Both the position numbers and the translations under genes were made by a program. The notes under the pieces were generated by a model. It was not told the DNA's origin. It was given only the letters and a program-made list of their open reading frames with translations, and made no database searches. Below, in pieces: positions 8,022-16,446 of a stretch of DNA of 48,536 nucleotides. This stretch comes from Cognatazoarcus sp050303815 (lineage in GTDB: Bacteria; Pseudomonadota; Gammaproteobacteria; Burkholderiales; Rhodocyclaceae). Location of the stretch: contig JBNLCM010000088.1 in NCBI GenBank assembly GCA_050303815.1, positions 1 through 48,536 on the forward strand, written 5' to 3'. Numbering within the stretch: the stretch's first letter is position 1; each line of letters opens with the position of its first letter.

Positions 8022-9029
8022 ATGCAAGAACAGAAACAGGCCATCCCGGGCGCGAACCTGAGCGTCAATCAACTGGCCTCGCCCCTTGTGGCCCGGTTGG
8101 TCGCCGATGCGCCACGCCTGGGGGTCAAGGTCGAGACCGACGCCACGGGCGTCACGATCGTCGACGCCGGCATCGATGCACCGGGCAGCGTCGAGGCGGG
8201 CCTGCTGATCGGCGAGATCTGTATGGGCGGACTGGGCCAGGTACGGCTCACCAGCCGTGCGCGGGAAGGCTGGCCAGACTGGCTTGAGGTCAGCAGCGCG
8301 CGGCCGGTACTGGCCTGCCTGGGCAGCCAGTATGCGGGCTGGAGCCTCGCCGCCAGCAAGGAGGAGGCGGGCGGCAAGAAGTTCTTTTCTCTCGGCTCGG
8401 GGCCGGCGCGCGCCCTGTCGGTACGAGAGGACCTGTTCGAAGAGCTGGCCTACCGGGACCATTGCGACTCGGGCGCGCTGGTCCTCGAGGTGGACCGCCG
8501 GCCGCCCCGGGTGGTCATCGACAAGGTCCTTGCCCAGTGCGGTCTCGAACCAGCGGGACTGACCATCATCCTGACGCCGACCTCCAGCCTCGCCGGCACG
8601 ACCCAGGTGGTGGCGAGGGTGCTCGAGGTTGCCCTGCACAAGGCACACGAGCTCGGATTTCCGCTGCATGCCATTCTCGATGGCAGCGCCTGCGCGCCTT
8701 TGCCGGCGCCGAGTCCGGACGGTGTCGAGGCGATGGGCCGCACCAACGATGCGATCCTCTACGGGGGGCAGGTCCGCCTGACCGTCAGCTGCGAGGATGC
8801 GCTGGCGGAGCGACTGGCGCGCGAGCTGCCGTCGTCCAATTCGCGGGACTATGGGCGTAGCTTCGCCGACACCTTCCGCGAGGTCGAGTTCGACTTCTAC
8901 AAGATCGACCCCGGCCTGTTTGCGCCGAGCGAGGTCTGGGTCAGCAACGTGGCCACGGGTCGGAGCTGGCGTGCGGGTGCCCTCGACATGGGCCTGCTGC
9001 GCAGCCTGTGGCTGACCGAACCCGCATGA
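8022..9029 (+). CDS. mch: Methenyl-H4MPT cyclohydrolase
   Basis: The 335-residue enzyme hydrolyses methenyl-H4MPT to N5-formyl-H4MPT, between MtdB and Fhc. Recognisable blocks are LSVNQLASPLV near the N-terminus, GLLIGEICMGGLGQV at about 60-74, and the central LTPTSSLAGTTQVVARVLEV. The late GRTNDAILYGGQV is also typical. The product has the normal length for bacterial Mch. The stop codon overlaps the start of the following ATP-grasp gene (ATGA), implying translational coupling. Confidence 0.95.
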   Translation: MQEQKQAIPGANLSVNQLASPLVARLVADAPRLGVKVETDATGVTIVDAGIDAPGSVEAGLLIGEICMGGLGQVRLTSRAREGWPDWLEVSSARPVLACLGSQYAGWSLAASKEEAGGKKFFSLGSGPARALSVREDLFEELAYRDHCDSGALVLEVDRRPPRVVIDKVLAQCGLEPAGLTIILTPTSSLAGTTQVVARVLEVALHKAHELGFPLHAILDGSACAPLPAPSPDGVEAMGRTNDAILYGGQVRLTVSCEDALAERLARELPSSNSRDYGRSFADTFREVEFDFYKIDPGLFAPSEVWVSNVATGRSWRAGALDMGLLRSLWLTEPA

Positions 9030-9991
9030 GCGGCGGGCCGATCGCACCCCGCGTCGCGATCCTCACCGATGAGACCGGCTGGCACACCCGGAAGCTGCGG
9101 GAGGCTCTGTCCCATCGCGGCTACGAGGGGCGCTGCGCTGACCTCGCGGATTGTCGGTTCGACACGGCGGCCCCCAACGGGCTGTTCATCCCGGGTTTTG
9201 CCCGGCGCCTGCCAGTGGCGGCGATCGTGCGCGGCATCGCCGGTGGCTCGCTGGAGCAGATTACCAAGCGGCTGGGAATCCTCCACGCCCTGCGCGAGAT
9301 GGGGGTCCCGGTCTACAACGACGCGCGCGCCATCGAGCGCAGCGTCGACAAGTCGATGACCAGCTTCCTGCTGGCCCGTGCGGGGGTGGCCACGCCCCAG
9401 GCGTGGGCCGTCGAATCCGAAGCCGACGCGCGGCGCGTGCTGATGCGCGAGGCGTCGGCCGGCCGCAGCCTGGTGCTGAAGCCGATGTTCGGGTCCCAGG
9501 GGAAGGGGATTGTCCGGGTGGGGATGGTGGACGGCGTGGTCGTCCCGTTGCCGGACCTTCGCGCCTTTGGTCAGCTTGCCTACCTGCAGCGCTTCGTGGC
9601 CCAGCCCGCTCGGGGCGGGTTCGACTGGCGCGTGCTGGTGGTGGGTGGGCGGGCAGTCGCCGCCATGCAGCGGGTCAGCGACCACTGGATTCGCAATATC
9701 GCGCGGGGCGCGCGCAGCGTCGCCGCGCCGCTGACGCCCGCCCTTGCGTCGATCGCCGAACAGGCATCCGACGCACTGGGCATGGACTACGCCGGGGTGG
9801 ACCTGCTGCCGGACGCCGGCGCCCCGGGCGGCGCCGTCGTGATGGAGGTCAACGGTGTGGCGGCCTGGCGCGGGCTGCAGCGGGTGACGCCGGTCGATAT
9901 CGCCGGAGCGATCGTCGATGACCTGCTCGAACGGCGTCTCGGCCTGCCAGGGCGGGCCGCGGGGTCCGCATCCGGCCAGGTCGGACCATGA
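9026..9991 (+). CDS. RimK-type ATP-grasp ligase of the H4MPT gene island
   Basis: This 321-residue protein has the RimK/MptN-like ATP-grasp layout. It begins with RVAILTDETGWHTRKLREAL, followed by YNDARAIERSVDKSMTSFLL, the lysine strand SLVLKPMFGSQGKGIVRV, and the metal-binding VVMEVNGVAAWRGLQ. Homologues add glutamate or related residues to cofactors. In H4MPT-using bacteria the gene next to mch and fae (called orf17 in older work) is thought to extend the cofactor tail. The start is the ATG that overlaps the mch stop, and its own stop overlaps the start of the CitG-like gene in the same ATGA manner. Confidence 0.82.
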   Translation: MSGGPIAPRVAILTDETGWHTRKLREALSHRGYEGRCADLADCRFDTAAPNGLFIPGFARRLPVAAIVRGIAGGSLEQITKRLGILHALREMGVPVYNDARAIERSVDKSMTSFLLARAGVATPQAWAVESEADARRVLMREASAGRSLVLKPMFGSQGKGIVRVGMVDGVVVPLPDLRAFGQLAYLQRFVAQPARGGFDWRVLVVGGRAVAAMQRVSDHWIRNIARGARSVAAPLTPALASIAEQASDALGMDYAGVDLLPDAGAPGGAVVMEVNGVAAWRGLQRVTPVDIAGAIVDDLLERRLGLPGRAAGSASGQVGP

Positions 9992-11478
9992 ACCCCGCGT
10001 GGCAGCGTGTCAGCGACGCGTGGACCTGGGCCTGCGGGCTCGACGTGGCCGTCCGAAAGGCTGGCAACGTCAGCGAACACTCGGCGGGCCACCGCATGCA
10101 GGCCCGCCAGTTCCGCGACAGTGCCCACGCGGCACGCGATGCCCTGGCTGACGTGGGCCCTGTGGGCGAGGGCATCGAAGGGGCGGTGCGGGCGACGCAG
10201 CGCGCCGTCGGCTGCAACACCAATCTGGGCATCATCCTGCTGTGCGTGCCGCTCGCCAGGGCCTGGCAGGTCGACCAACCGGACAACCCGGCCGGCCTGT
10301 CGGACGCGGTCGAGCACCGGCTGGCCGCGCTCGACCTCGCCGATGCGCGGGCGGCCTACCGGGCGATAGCGCTGGCGTCGCCGGGCGGCCTGGGCCGCGC
10401 GCCAGCCGAGGACGTCGCCGACGGGCCCAGCCTGCCTCTGCGCGCGGCGATGGCGCTGGCGGCCGGTCGGGACAGTATCGCCCGGCAGTATCGCGATGGC
10501 TTCGACGACATTCTCGATTACGGCGTTGCCGAGCTGCTGGCCGCCGGTACGCGGGAGGCGAGTCTCGCCGATGCCGTGCAACGGCTTCATACGGGCTTCC
10601 TCGCCCGCTGGCCCGATTCACACATTGTGCGAAAACTCGGTGGCGAGGTTGCGCAGACTGTCACTGACGACGCGAAGGCCTGGTTGTCACGGTTTCGCCA
10701 TGATCCCGGTGCCGGGCGCGGCGGGGATTACACCGCGTGGGACAACTCTCTGAAGCAGCGGGGAATAAACCCGGGGACGAGCGCCGACATGACGGTCGCG
10801 ACCCTGTTCGCGGCGGCCCTGATGTGGCCGGGATGTGCCGCGCTGGGGCCCCATGAGAGCTGGCACGGATTCTGTATATCCAGCCCCCGCATTGGGAGTC
10901 ATCCGGCTTCCGCGCGTCCGGACCCGTTGGGGGCAAATCCGGCTAATCTCAAAAACGGAGACAGAAGAATGGCAAAGATCGATCGCATGTTGGTGGGCGA
11001 ATCCCTGGTAGGCGACGGCAACGAAGTGGCTCACATCGACCTGATCCTGGGCCCGCGGGGCAGCGCTGCCGAAACCGCCTTCGCCAACGCGCTGACCAAC
11101 AACAAGGACGGCTTCACGTCCCTGCTCGCGGTCGTCGCACCGAACCTGCTGTGCAAGCCGGCGACCGTGATGTTCAACAAGGTCACGATCAAAGGCGCCA
11201 AGCAGGCCGTACAGATGTTTGGCCCGGCGCAGCGTGCCGTCGCCATGGCCGTCGCGGACAGCGTCGAAGACGGCACGATCCCGGCTGACGAAGCTGACAA
11301 CATCTTCGTGAGCGTCGGCGTTTTCATCCACTGGCTGGCCGAGGATGACGCCAAGATCCAGGAATACAACTACAAGGCAACCCGCGAGGCGATCCAGCGC
11401 GCCGTGGCGGGCAGCCCGACGGCCGCCGAGGTCGTTGCCCAGAAGGGCAGCGCAGCGCACCCGTTCGCTGCCAACTGA
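9988..11478 (+). CDS. CitG-like H4MPT-island protein, reading in frame into Fae
   Basis: The first roughly 275 residues form a helical triphosphoribosyl-dephospho-CoA-synthase-like domain. Features are ARQFRDSAHAARDAL, CNTNLGIILLCVPLARAW and the C-terminal NPGTSADMTVATLFAAALM. CitG-like genes are conserved in methylotroph H4MPT islands with no proven reaction. The domain should end near 10830-10850, but no in-frame stop follows. The frame continues through about 40 residues of non-conserved linker and joins Fae exactly in frame at the ATG at 10969, giving a possible 496-residue product. Fae keeps its own start and ribosome-binding site, so the read-through may be incidental stop loss, a true fusion or a mixture. 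The gene overlaps the RimK-like gene by four bases. Confidence 0.7.
   Translation: MNPAWQRVSDAWTWACGLDVAVRKAGNVSEHSAGHRMQARQFRDSAHAARDALADVGPVGEGIEGAVRATQRAVGCNTNLGIILLCVPLARAWQVDQPDNPAGLSDAVEHRLAALDLADARAAYRAIALASPGGLGRAPAEDVADGPSLPLRAAMALAAGRDSIARQYRDGFDDILDYGVAELLAAGTREASLADAVQRLHTGFLARWPDSHIVRKLGGEVAQTVTDDAKAWLSRFRHDPGAGRGGDYTAWDNSLKQRGINPGTSADMTVATLFAAALMWPGCAALGPHESWHGFCISSPRIGSHPASARPDPLGANPANLKNGDRRMAKIDRMLVGESLVGDGNEVAHIDLILGPRGSAAETAFANALTNNKDGFTSLLAVVAPNLLCKPATVMFNKVTIKGAKQAVQMFGPAQRAVAMAVADSVEDGTIPADEADNIFVSVGVFIHWLAEDDAKIQEYNYKATREAIQRAVAGSPTAAEVVAQKGSAAHPFAAN
10861..10876 (+). promoter_or_regulatory. Candidate sigma54-type promoter directly upstream of fae
   Basis: TGGCACGGATTCTGTA has a perfect -24 block (TGGCACG) and correct spacing, but the -12 dinucleotide is GT, not GC. 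The same variant appears at 29445-29460 (reverse) and 43753-43768. It lies in the linker between the CitG-like domain and fae, 93 bp before the fae ATG, and would give fae an extra internal promoter. Confidence 0.45.
10969..11478 (+). CDS. fae: Formaldehyde-activating enzyme
   Basis: The 169-residue enzyme condenses formaldehyde with H4MPT to methylene-H4MPT, the entry step to the pathway and its main defence against formaldehyde. The sequence opens with MLVGESLVGDGNEVAHIDLI, in which the histidine corresponds to the catalytic His of Fae. It continues with the conserved PNLLCKPATVMFNKVTIKGA and an end rich in YNYKATREAIQRAV. GGAGA lies 8 bases before the ATG. It is the last gene before a strong terminator and also the 3' end of the CitG-like frame. 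A possible sigma54 promoter of its own lies at 10861. Confidence 0.95.
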   Translation: MAKIDRMLVGESLVGDGNEVAHIDLILGPRGSAAETAFANALTNNKDGFTSLLAVVAPNLLCKPATVMFNKVTIKGAKQAVQMFGPAQRAVAMAVADSVEDGTIPADEADNIFVSVGVFIHWLAEDDAKIQEYNYKATREAIQRAVAGSPTAAEVVAQKGSAAHPFAAN

Positions 11479-11515
11479 TCGTCCACAGGGCCTCGCGCCC
11501 TGTTCGGTCGAAAAG

Positions 11516-11541
11516 AAAGCCGGCTTCCGCCGGCTTTTTTT
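11516..11541 (+). terminator. Rho-independent terminator after fae
   Basis: A 7-bp GC-rich stem (AGCCGGC, loop TTCC, GCCGGCT) is followed by seven T residues, 38 bp after the fae stop. It closes the mptG-fae operon. Confidence 0.9.
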
Positions 11542-11558
11542 GCGCTGCTTCGGCAGAC

Positions 11559-12086
11559 TCAGCGACTCGGGCCGGGCACCATGCCGGTCCCGATCAGGCT
11601 GAGGACCTCGGCCGAATTCGCGGTTGGACGGACACCGGCCTCGGTGCCCGGCGCCCGACGACGCTCGATGATCACGCCGACACCGTCCACATCGTCGAAC
11701 TTTGCCGGCTTGGTCACGCCGACGCGGACCCAGTGGGCACCGAAGTCGTGGACCAGCAGCGCCGCGACAGCCTCGGCGAAGGCCTCGAGCAACTGGAAGC
11801 GGTGCGTGCCGAGCATCTCGCGCAGGGCGAGCCGGACCTCGCCATAGTCGATGGTGTCGCCGATGCGGTCGGTGTCGCAGGCCAGTGGCCGCGGGATGCC
11901 GATGGCCAGGTCAATGCGTACGGGTTGCGTGGCATGCAACTCGTCCTGGTGAATGCCGATGATGGTTTCGCCGCGAAATCCGTCGATGAAAACGATGTCG
12001 AGCGATTCGTCCTGGAGGGTGGGCGAGGTGATCTGGCGGGGCGGCTTGGGCATGGCGAAGGGGGGCACGTGCGACTCCATTGTCAT
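11559..12086 (-). CDS. folB: FolB-type dihydroneopterin aldolase
   Basis: The 175-residue product matches the tunnelling-fold FolB family. A DIVFIDGFRGETIIGIHQDE block resembles the typical IGV(Y/H)..E substrate-binding region. TQPVRIDLAIGIP and a late FEQLLE-like helix (HRFQLLEAFAEAVAALL) follow. It cleaves dihydroneopterin to 6-hydroxymethyl-dihydropterin, a precursor of both folate and H4MPT. It converges on fae and lies inside the H4MPT island, away from other folate genes, so it may serve H4MPT synthesis. The start is uncertain: ATGs at 12086, 12080 and 12053 all lack a good ribosome-binding site. The C-terminal tail is longer than in most FolB proteins. Confidence 0.8.
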   Translation of the reverse strand: MTMESHVPPFAMPKPPRQITSPTLQDESLDIVFIDGFRGETIIGIHQDELHATQPVRIDLAIGIPRPLACDTDRIGDTIDYGEVRLALREMLGTHRFQLLEAFAEAVAALLVHDFGAHWVRVGVTKPAKFDDVDGVGVIIERRRAPGTEAGVRPTANSAEVLSLIGTGMVPGPSR

Positions 12087-12450
12087 CGGGCCGGCGTCCG
12101 GCGGCGTCGGGCCGGTCGTCCGGGTGGGCGCATCCCGTGGCCGAACCGCAGCGGCGTGGCACTTCTCGACGGGATCTCGGGTCCAAGCTTAAGCGAAAAA
12201 CAGGCCAGCCGGAAAACCCGGAAAACCGCGCCGGCAAAGGCTTTCGATGGTGCGTTGCGACACATTCTTCGGCGCGGCGGGACTGGTGTTCACTGCCGTT
12301 TCGGGGGCTATAATCGCTGCGCAGAGCAGAATATAACTAGGCGCTTGACCTGGTAATCGGTATTGGCGGAGGGAGATTTTCGCGAGTGGTCCTGGACATT
12401 CGCGGGATGGTCCGCTGCTACCACCGGGTCGGCAACCTGGGGGAGACAAA
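12087..12450. other. Intergenic control region between folB and the sigma54 activator gene
   Basis: These 364 bp contain no convincing gene on either strand. They hold a TATAAT box at 12309 and a GGGGGAGA ribosome-binding site just before the GTG start of the activator gene. I see no convincing copy of the GTGACA-N3-TGTNCC repeat here, so autoregulation by that site is not supported. Confidence 0.6.
12309..12314 (+). promoter_or_regulatory. Sigma70-type -10 box for the activator gene
   Basis: TATAAT matches the -10 consensus exactly in a very GC-rich setting. A convincing -35 is missing; GTTCAC lies at somewhat short spacing. The leader to the GTG start would be about 130 bases. Confidence 0.5.
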
Positions 12451-14427
12451 GTGAGCGTACGTACAGCATGCGAGGCGAGCGGCCATGCCCACCGGATCCA
12501 TGAGGTCGTGGATCGTGGTTCGCGCGGCGAAACCAGCGAGCTGGTGGCGAGTTCCTGGATCCGCTGCCTGAAGGACTACCGGCTCGATCCGAGCCGCCCG
12601 TCGCGGCCCCAGATTCTGGATGAGGACCGGCTGGCGGAGCGCTGCAAGCGATCGGCCGACATCATCGACTGCGCCAAGCTCGAGATGACCACCCTCTACC
12701 AGCAGCTCGGCGATCCGGAGCTGGCGGTCGTGCTGGTCGATATCGATGGCGTGATCCTGCACATGGTGGCCGCCCCGGGCTTCAGCCGCGAGGTAAGCCA
12801 GATGGGCTTCCGCCTCGGCGCCGTCTGGAGCGAATCCGAAGTGGGCACCAATGGCATGGGGACCTGCCTCGTCGCCGGTGAGCCGGTCGCGGTGCGACAG
12901 CACGAGCACTTCTTTGCGGAGTTCACGAACCTCACCTGTTCGGCCGTGCCGATCTTCGACCCTGACGGCAAGCTGATCGCCGCGCTCGATGTCACCAGCC
13001 GTTCCCAGCTGATGCAGCAGCACTCCCTGGTCCTGCTGGGCATGACGGCGCAGACGATCGAGAACCGCCTGATCGACCGCCGCCACAGGGATGCCTACCC
13101 GGTGCACTTCCACAGCCGTCCGGAGTTCGTGTACACCCTCCACGAAGGCATGCTGGCGGTCGACGCCGAAGGCAAGATCCTGTCGGCCAACCGCAGCGCG
13201 ATGTTCCAGCTCGGTTTCCGATCGCTCGACGAGATCCGTGGCATGAAGTTCGACGCCGTGTTCCAGACCACCCTCGACGAGATCGTCCGGCGCAGCGCCA
13301 AGAGTTCCTTCCATCCCGTGCCCGCTTTCCGCACCCAGTCGGCCAACCGTTTCTTCATGGTGGCTCAGGAACCGGCATCGCAGTCTTCGCCGGGCGGCGA
13401 CCGGGCCAACGGCAAGCTGGCGGTCGTGCGTGGCATGCGAAGCGTCGTCGAACGTCCCACCGCGCAATTTGGGGACCCCCGCCTGTCGTCGCAGCTTGGG
13501 CTGTCCGCCAAGGTCATCGCGCGGCGCATCCCGGTGCTGCTGCACGGCGAGACCGGGGCCGGCAAGGAGATCTTCGCGCGGGCGCTGCACGACGGCAGCC
13601 CGTGCAACGGTGGGGCCTTCGTCGCCGTCAATTGCGCCTCGCTGCCCGAAGGGCTGATCGAGAGCGAGCTGTTTGGCTATCGGGCGGGGGCCTTCACCGG
13701 CGCCCAGCGCACCGGTCGGCGCGGGAAGATCGCTCAGGCCGACCGGGGTACGCTGTTCCTCGACGAGATCGGCGACATGCCCCTGTCACTGCAGGCCCGC
13801 CTGTTGCGGGTCCTGGACGAACGCCAGATCACGCCGCTGGGTTCCGAGGAGTGCATCCCCGTCGACTTCCAGCTGATCAGCGCCAGCCACCGCAACCTGC
13901 CTGAGCGGGTCGCCGAGGGCTTGTTCCGCGAAGACCTCTATTTCCGCCTGTCGGGCCTTGAGGTCGAGCTGCCGCCCCTGCGTGACCGCAGCGACAAGCG
14001 TTCCCTGATCCAGACCGTGCTCGAGGAAGAGGCCGGTCGGCCGATGCGCCTCTCGCCCGAAGCGGACGCCTTGCTGATGAGCCACCCCTGGCCGGGCAAC
14101 CTGCGGCAGTTGCGCCACGTCTTGCGGACCGCCACGGTGCTGTGCGATGGTGACCTGTTGGCCTTGGAGCACCTGCCCCCGTCGCTGCGCGTCGGCCTGA
14201 AGGCGCGCACCGAGCCCGCCGAGGCCTTGCTGGCCCCGTGCGAGGATCCGCCCGAGGAAGACATCCAACTCAACCCGATTCAGGCCAACGAGCGGAAGGT
14301 GCTGCTGCGGCTGCTGGAAGAACATCGCTGGAACGTAAGCAATGTCGCAAAGACCCTCGACGTCAGCCGCAACACCCTCTACCGGAAGCTCCATAAGCTC
14401 CACATCCCCCTCTCCCACAACGGCTGA
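12451..14427 (+). CDS. Sigma54-dependent enhancer-binding activator, AcoR type
   Basis: The 658-residue protein has the full activator architecture. An N-terminal GAF-type sensor (about 80-205, with the AcoR-like SEVGTNGMGTCLVAGEP) is followed by a PAS domain (about 225-335). The AAA+ domain has Walker A GETGAGKE (366-373), the sigma54-contact loop GAFTGA (413-418) and Walker B TLFLDEIGD (434-442). A Fis-type helix-turn-helix (NVSNVAKTLDVSRNTLYRKL) ends the protein. No receiver domain is present, so it probably senses a small molecule directly. Relatives respond to acetoin or alcohols. A GTG start is used, with GGGGGAGA upstream. It heads an operon of cofactor-biosynthesis genes and is the natural candidate to act at the sigma54-like promoters found in this window. 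Confidence 0.92.
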   Translation: MSVRTACEASGHAHRIHEVVDRGSRGETSELVASSWIRCLKDYRLDPSRPSRPQILDEDRLAERCKRSADIIDCAKLEMTTLYQQLGDPELAVVLVDIDGVILHMVAAPGFSREVSQMGFRLGAVWSESEVGTNGMGTCLVAGEPVAVRQHEHFFAEFTNLTCSAVPIFDPDGKLIAALDVTSRSQLMQQHSLVLLGMTAQTIENRLIDRRHRDAYPVHFHSRPEFVYTLHEGMLAVDAEGKILSANRSAMFQLGFRSLDEIRGMKFDAVFQTTLDEIVRRSAKSSFHPVPAFRTQSANRFFMVAQEPASQSSPGGDRANGKLAVVRGMRSVVERPTAQFGDPRLSSQLGLSAKVIARRIPVLLHGETGAGKEIFARALHDGSPCNGGAFVAVNCASLPEGLIESELFGYRAGAFTGAQRTGRRGKIAQADRGTLFLDEIGDMPLSLQARLLRVLDERQITPLGSEECIPVDFQLISASHRNLPERVAEGLFREDLYFRLSGLEVELPPLRDRSDKRSLIQTVLEEEAGRPMRLSPEADALLMSHPWPGNLRQLRHVLRTATVLCDGDLLALEHLPPSLRVGLKARTEPAEALLAPCEDPPEEDIQLNPIQANERKVLLRLLEEHRWNVSNVAKTLDVSRNTLYRKLHKLHIPLSHNG

Positions 14428-15037
14428 CGCCTGGACCGAGGCTGCCCGCCCGACCGGCGGGACGGCCGGCGACCCGGGGCGGCGCAGCCGCTTCGCCTGG
14501 GCCGTCACCGGCTCAGGGCACTTCCTCGAAGAATCCCTCGAACTGGCGTTCCGCCTGCCCGACGTGGACCTCTTCCTGTCCGCCGCCGCGGAAGAGGTGC
14601 TGCCGATCTACGACTATCGGCTCGAGGCGCTCAAGGAGCGCTGCCGGGTCTTTCGCGACAAGACAGCCAGCTCCGTGCCGGTGGGTGCCCTGTACGACGA
14701 CGTCTACCACACGGTGGTGATCGCGCCGGCGACGAGCAATACCGTGGCCAAGTGCGCCTTCGGCATCTCGGACACCTTGCCGACCAACGTCTTCGCCCAG
14801 GCAGGCAAGCTCGCGATCCCCGGCATCGTATTTGCGTGCGACACGGCACCGGTGGTCATCACCAAGGCCCCGAAGGAGTGGGTCGAGCTGCGCCCACGCA
14901 ACATCGAACTGGAGAACGTGGAGCGCCTGCGCCGGATCGACCACTGCATCGTCGTCGAGACGCCGGAGCAGCTCGAACGCACGCTGGATGCCCGCCTGGC
15001 CGAGCTTTCGCTGAAATGGAACACATTGTCTTCCTGA
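14342..15037 (+). CDS. AfpA/DmrB-type flavoprotein of the H4MPT island
   Basis: The 231-residue product contains a flavoprotein (FMN-binding) domain from about residue 50. It has FAWAVTGSGHFLEESLEL, the TVVIAPATSNTVAKCAFGI motif, and IPGIVFACDTAPVVIT. Related proteins are the archaeoflavoprotein AfpA and the dihydromethanopterin reductase DmrB, which reduces dihydromethanopterin to H4MPT, so a late cofactor-synthesis or reactivation step is likely. The only possible usual start is the ATG at 14342, which lies 86 bp inside the activator gene in another frame. The first 45 or so residues are then Ser/Thr/Pro-rich and non-conserved. It overlaps the next gene by 22 bp. Confidence 0.82.
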   Translation: MSQRPSTSAATPSTGSSISSTSPSPTTADAWTEAARPTGGTAGDPGRRSRFAWAVTGSGHFLEESLELAFRLPDVDLFLSAAAEEVLPIYDYRLEALKERCRVFRDKTASSVPVGALYDDVYHTVVIAPATSNTVAKCAFGISDTLPTNVFAQAGKLAIPGIVFACDTAPVVITKAPKEWVELRPRNIELENVERLRRIDHCIVVETPEQLERTLDARLAELSLKWNTLSS

Positions 15038-16446
15038 CCGGACGACTGGCGCAGCGCAATCTGGAGAAGGTGCTGGCGGCGATCGAGCCGCCCCTGTTTT
15101 CCTGGGAGGTGCGCGAGATCGGCCTGCAGGTGGCCGGTCTGATGACCGCCGACATGATCCGCCGGCGGGTCGAGGCGCCGATCGTCGCCGACCGGGTGAT
15201 GGTGCCGGGGCGCTGCCGCGGCGATCTCGAGGCCCTGTCGGCGCACTACGGCCTGCCTGTCGAGCGGGGCCCGGACGAACTGAAGGACATCCCGCGCCAT
15301 TTCAATCGGGCGGCGCGGGGTGTCGACCTGTCGCGCTACGAGACCCGGATCTTTGCGGAGATCGTCGATGCCTCGTCGCTGACCGTGCGTCAGATCGTCG
15401 AGCGGGGACAGCGCTTGCGTGCGTCGGGCGCCGACGTGATCGACCTGGGGTGCATGCCCGCGACCCCCTTCGAACACCTGGAGTCTGCGGTCGCGGCCCT
15501 CAAGGCCGATGGGCTGCGGGTGAGCGTGGACTCGCTCGAGCCGGACGAACTGCTGCGCGGCGGTCGCGCCGGTGCGGACTACCTGCTGAGCCTGACGCCC
15601 GACACCCTGTGGATTGCCGACGAGGTCGCGTCCGTACCCGTCCTCATCCCGCGGGAGCCCGACGACGAAGCCTCGCTGCATCAGGCGGTCGAACGCTTCC
15701 TGGCCGAAGGCCGGCCCTTTCTCGCGGACAGCATCCTCGATCCGATTCCCTTCGGCCTGCTCGCGTCCCTGTGCCGCTACCAGCGTCTCCGCGAGCGCTT
15801 CCCCGCCGTTGACATCATGATGGGCGTCGGCAATGTCACCGAGCTGACCGAGGCAGACACCAGCGGGATCAACGCAGTGCTGTTCGGCATGGCCGCGGAG
15901 CTGGGCGTCGCGGCCGTACTCACGACCCAGGTCAGCCCCCACGCGCGCCGGGCCGTGCGCGAGGCCGACGTCGCCCGCCGCGTCATGTTCGCCGCGCGCG
16001 AGAGCCAGTCCCTGCCGAAGGGGTTCTCCGACGACCTGATGACGGTGCATGGCCGGCGTCCGTTCCCGGATACGCCGGAAGAGATCGCCCAGGCCGCCGC
16101 TGCGGTGAAGGACCCGAACTTCCGCGTGCAGGTCACCGAGGGCGGCATCCACGTCTACAACCGCGATGGCCTGCAGACACACACCGACCCGTTCGAGCTG
16201 TACCCCGGGCTGGGTCTCGAGTCCGATGGCGGCCACGCGTTCTACATGGGGGTCGAGCTTGCGCGCGCCGAGATCGCCTTCCAGCTCGGCAAGCGCTACG
16301 TGCAGGACCGCCCGCTGGACTGGGGCTGTGCGGCGGACCGGATCGAGGAAGACCTGTTGAAACACCGGGCGCCGGGTACGACCCAGCGCCGCCGCCGCGG
16401 ATCCGCGAACCCAAAGGACATCCCTCCCAATGCCCAGGATTCTTGA
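15016..16446 (+). CDS. Dihydropteroate-synthase-like protein of the H4MPT island
   Basis: The 476-residue protein has an N-terminal domain starting MEHIVFLTGRLAQRNLEKVL. A dihydropteroate-synthase-like TIM barrel follows, marked by TRIFAEIVDASSL, GADVIDLGCMPATP, and LRVSVDSLEPDE. It continues with VDIMMGVGNVTELTEADTSG. Archaeal and methylotroph relatives are associated with methanopterin biosynthesis, but their exact reaction is not settled. Since beta-RFAP synthase replaces p-aminobenzoate as the acceptor, this enzyme may join the pterin to that product. The start was chosen at the conserved N-terminus, inside the end of the flavoprotein gene. It overlaps the DUF447 gene by 17 bp. Confidence 0.82.
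   Translation: MEHIVFLTGRLAQRNLEKVLAAIEPPLFSWEVREIGLQVAGLMTADMIRRRVEAPIVADRVMVPGRCRGDLEALSAHYGLPVERGPDELKDIPRHFNRAARGVDLSRYETRIFAEIVDASSLTVRQIVERGQRLRASGADVIDLGCMPATPFEHLESAVAALKADGLRVSVDSLEPDELLRGGRAGADYLLSLTPDTLWIADEVASVPVLIPREPDDEASLHQAVERFLAEGRPFLADSILDPIPFGLLASLCRYQRLRERFPAVDIMMGVGNVTELTEADTSGINAVLFGMAAELGVAAVLTTQVSPHARRAVREADVARRVMFAARESQSLPKGFSDDLMTVHGRRPFPDTPEEIAQAAAAVKDPNFRVQVTEGGIHVYNRDGLQTHTDPFELYPGLGLESDGGHAFYMGVELARAEIAFQLGKRYVQDRPLDWGCAADRIEEDLLKHRAPGTTQRRRRGSANPKDIPPNAQDS

Noticed and set aside
12166..12181. TGGCAC followed by TTCTC as a sigma54 promoter upstream of the activator gene
   Set aside because: There is no GC or GT at the -12 position (GACGG), so the element fails despite the -24 match.
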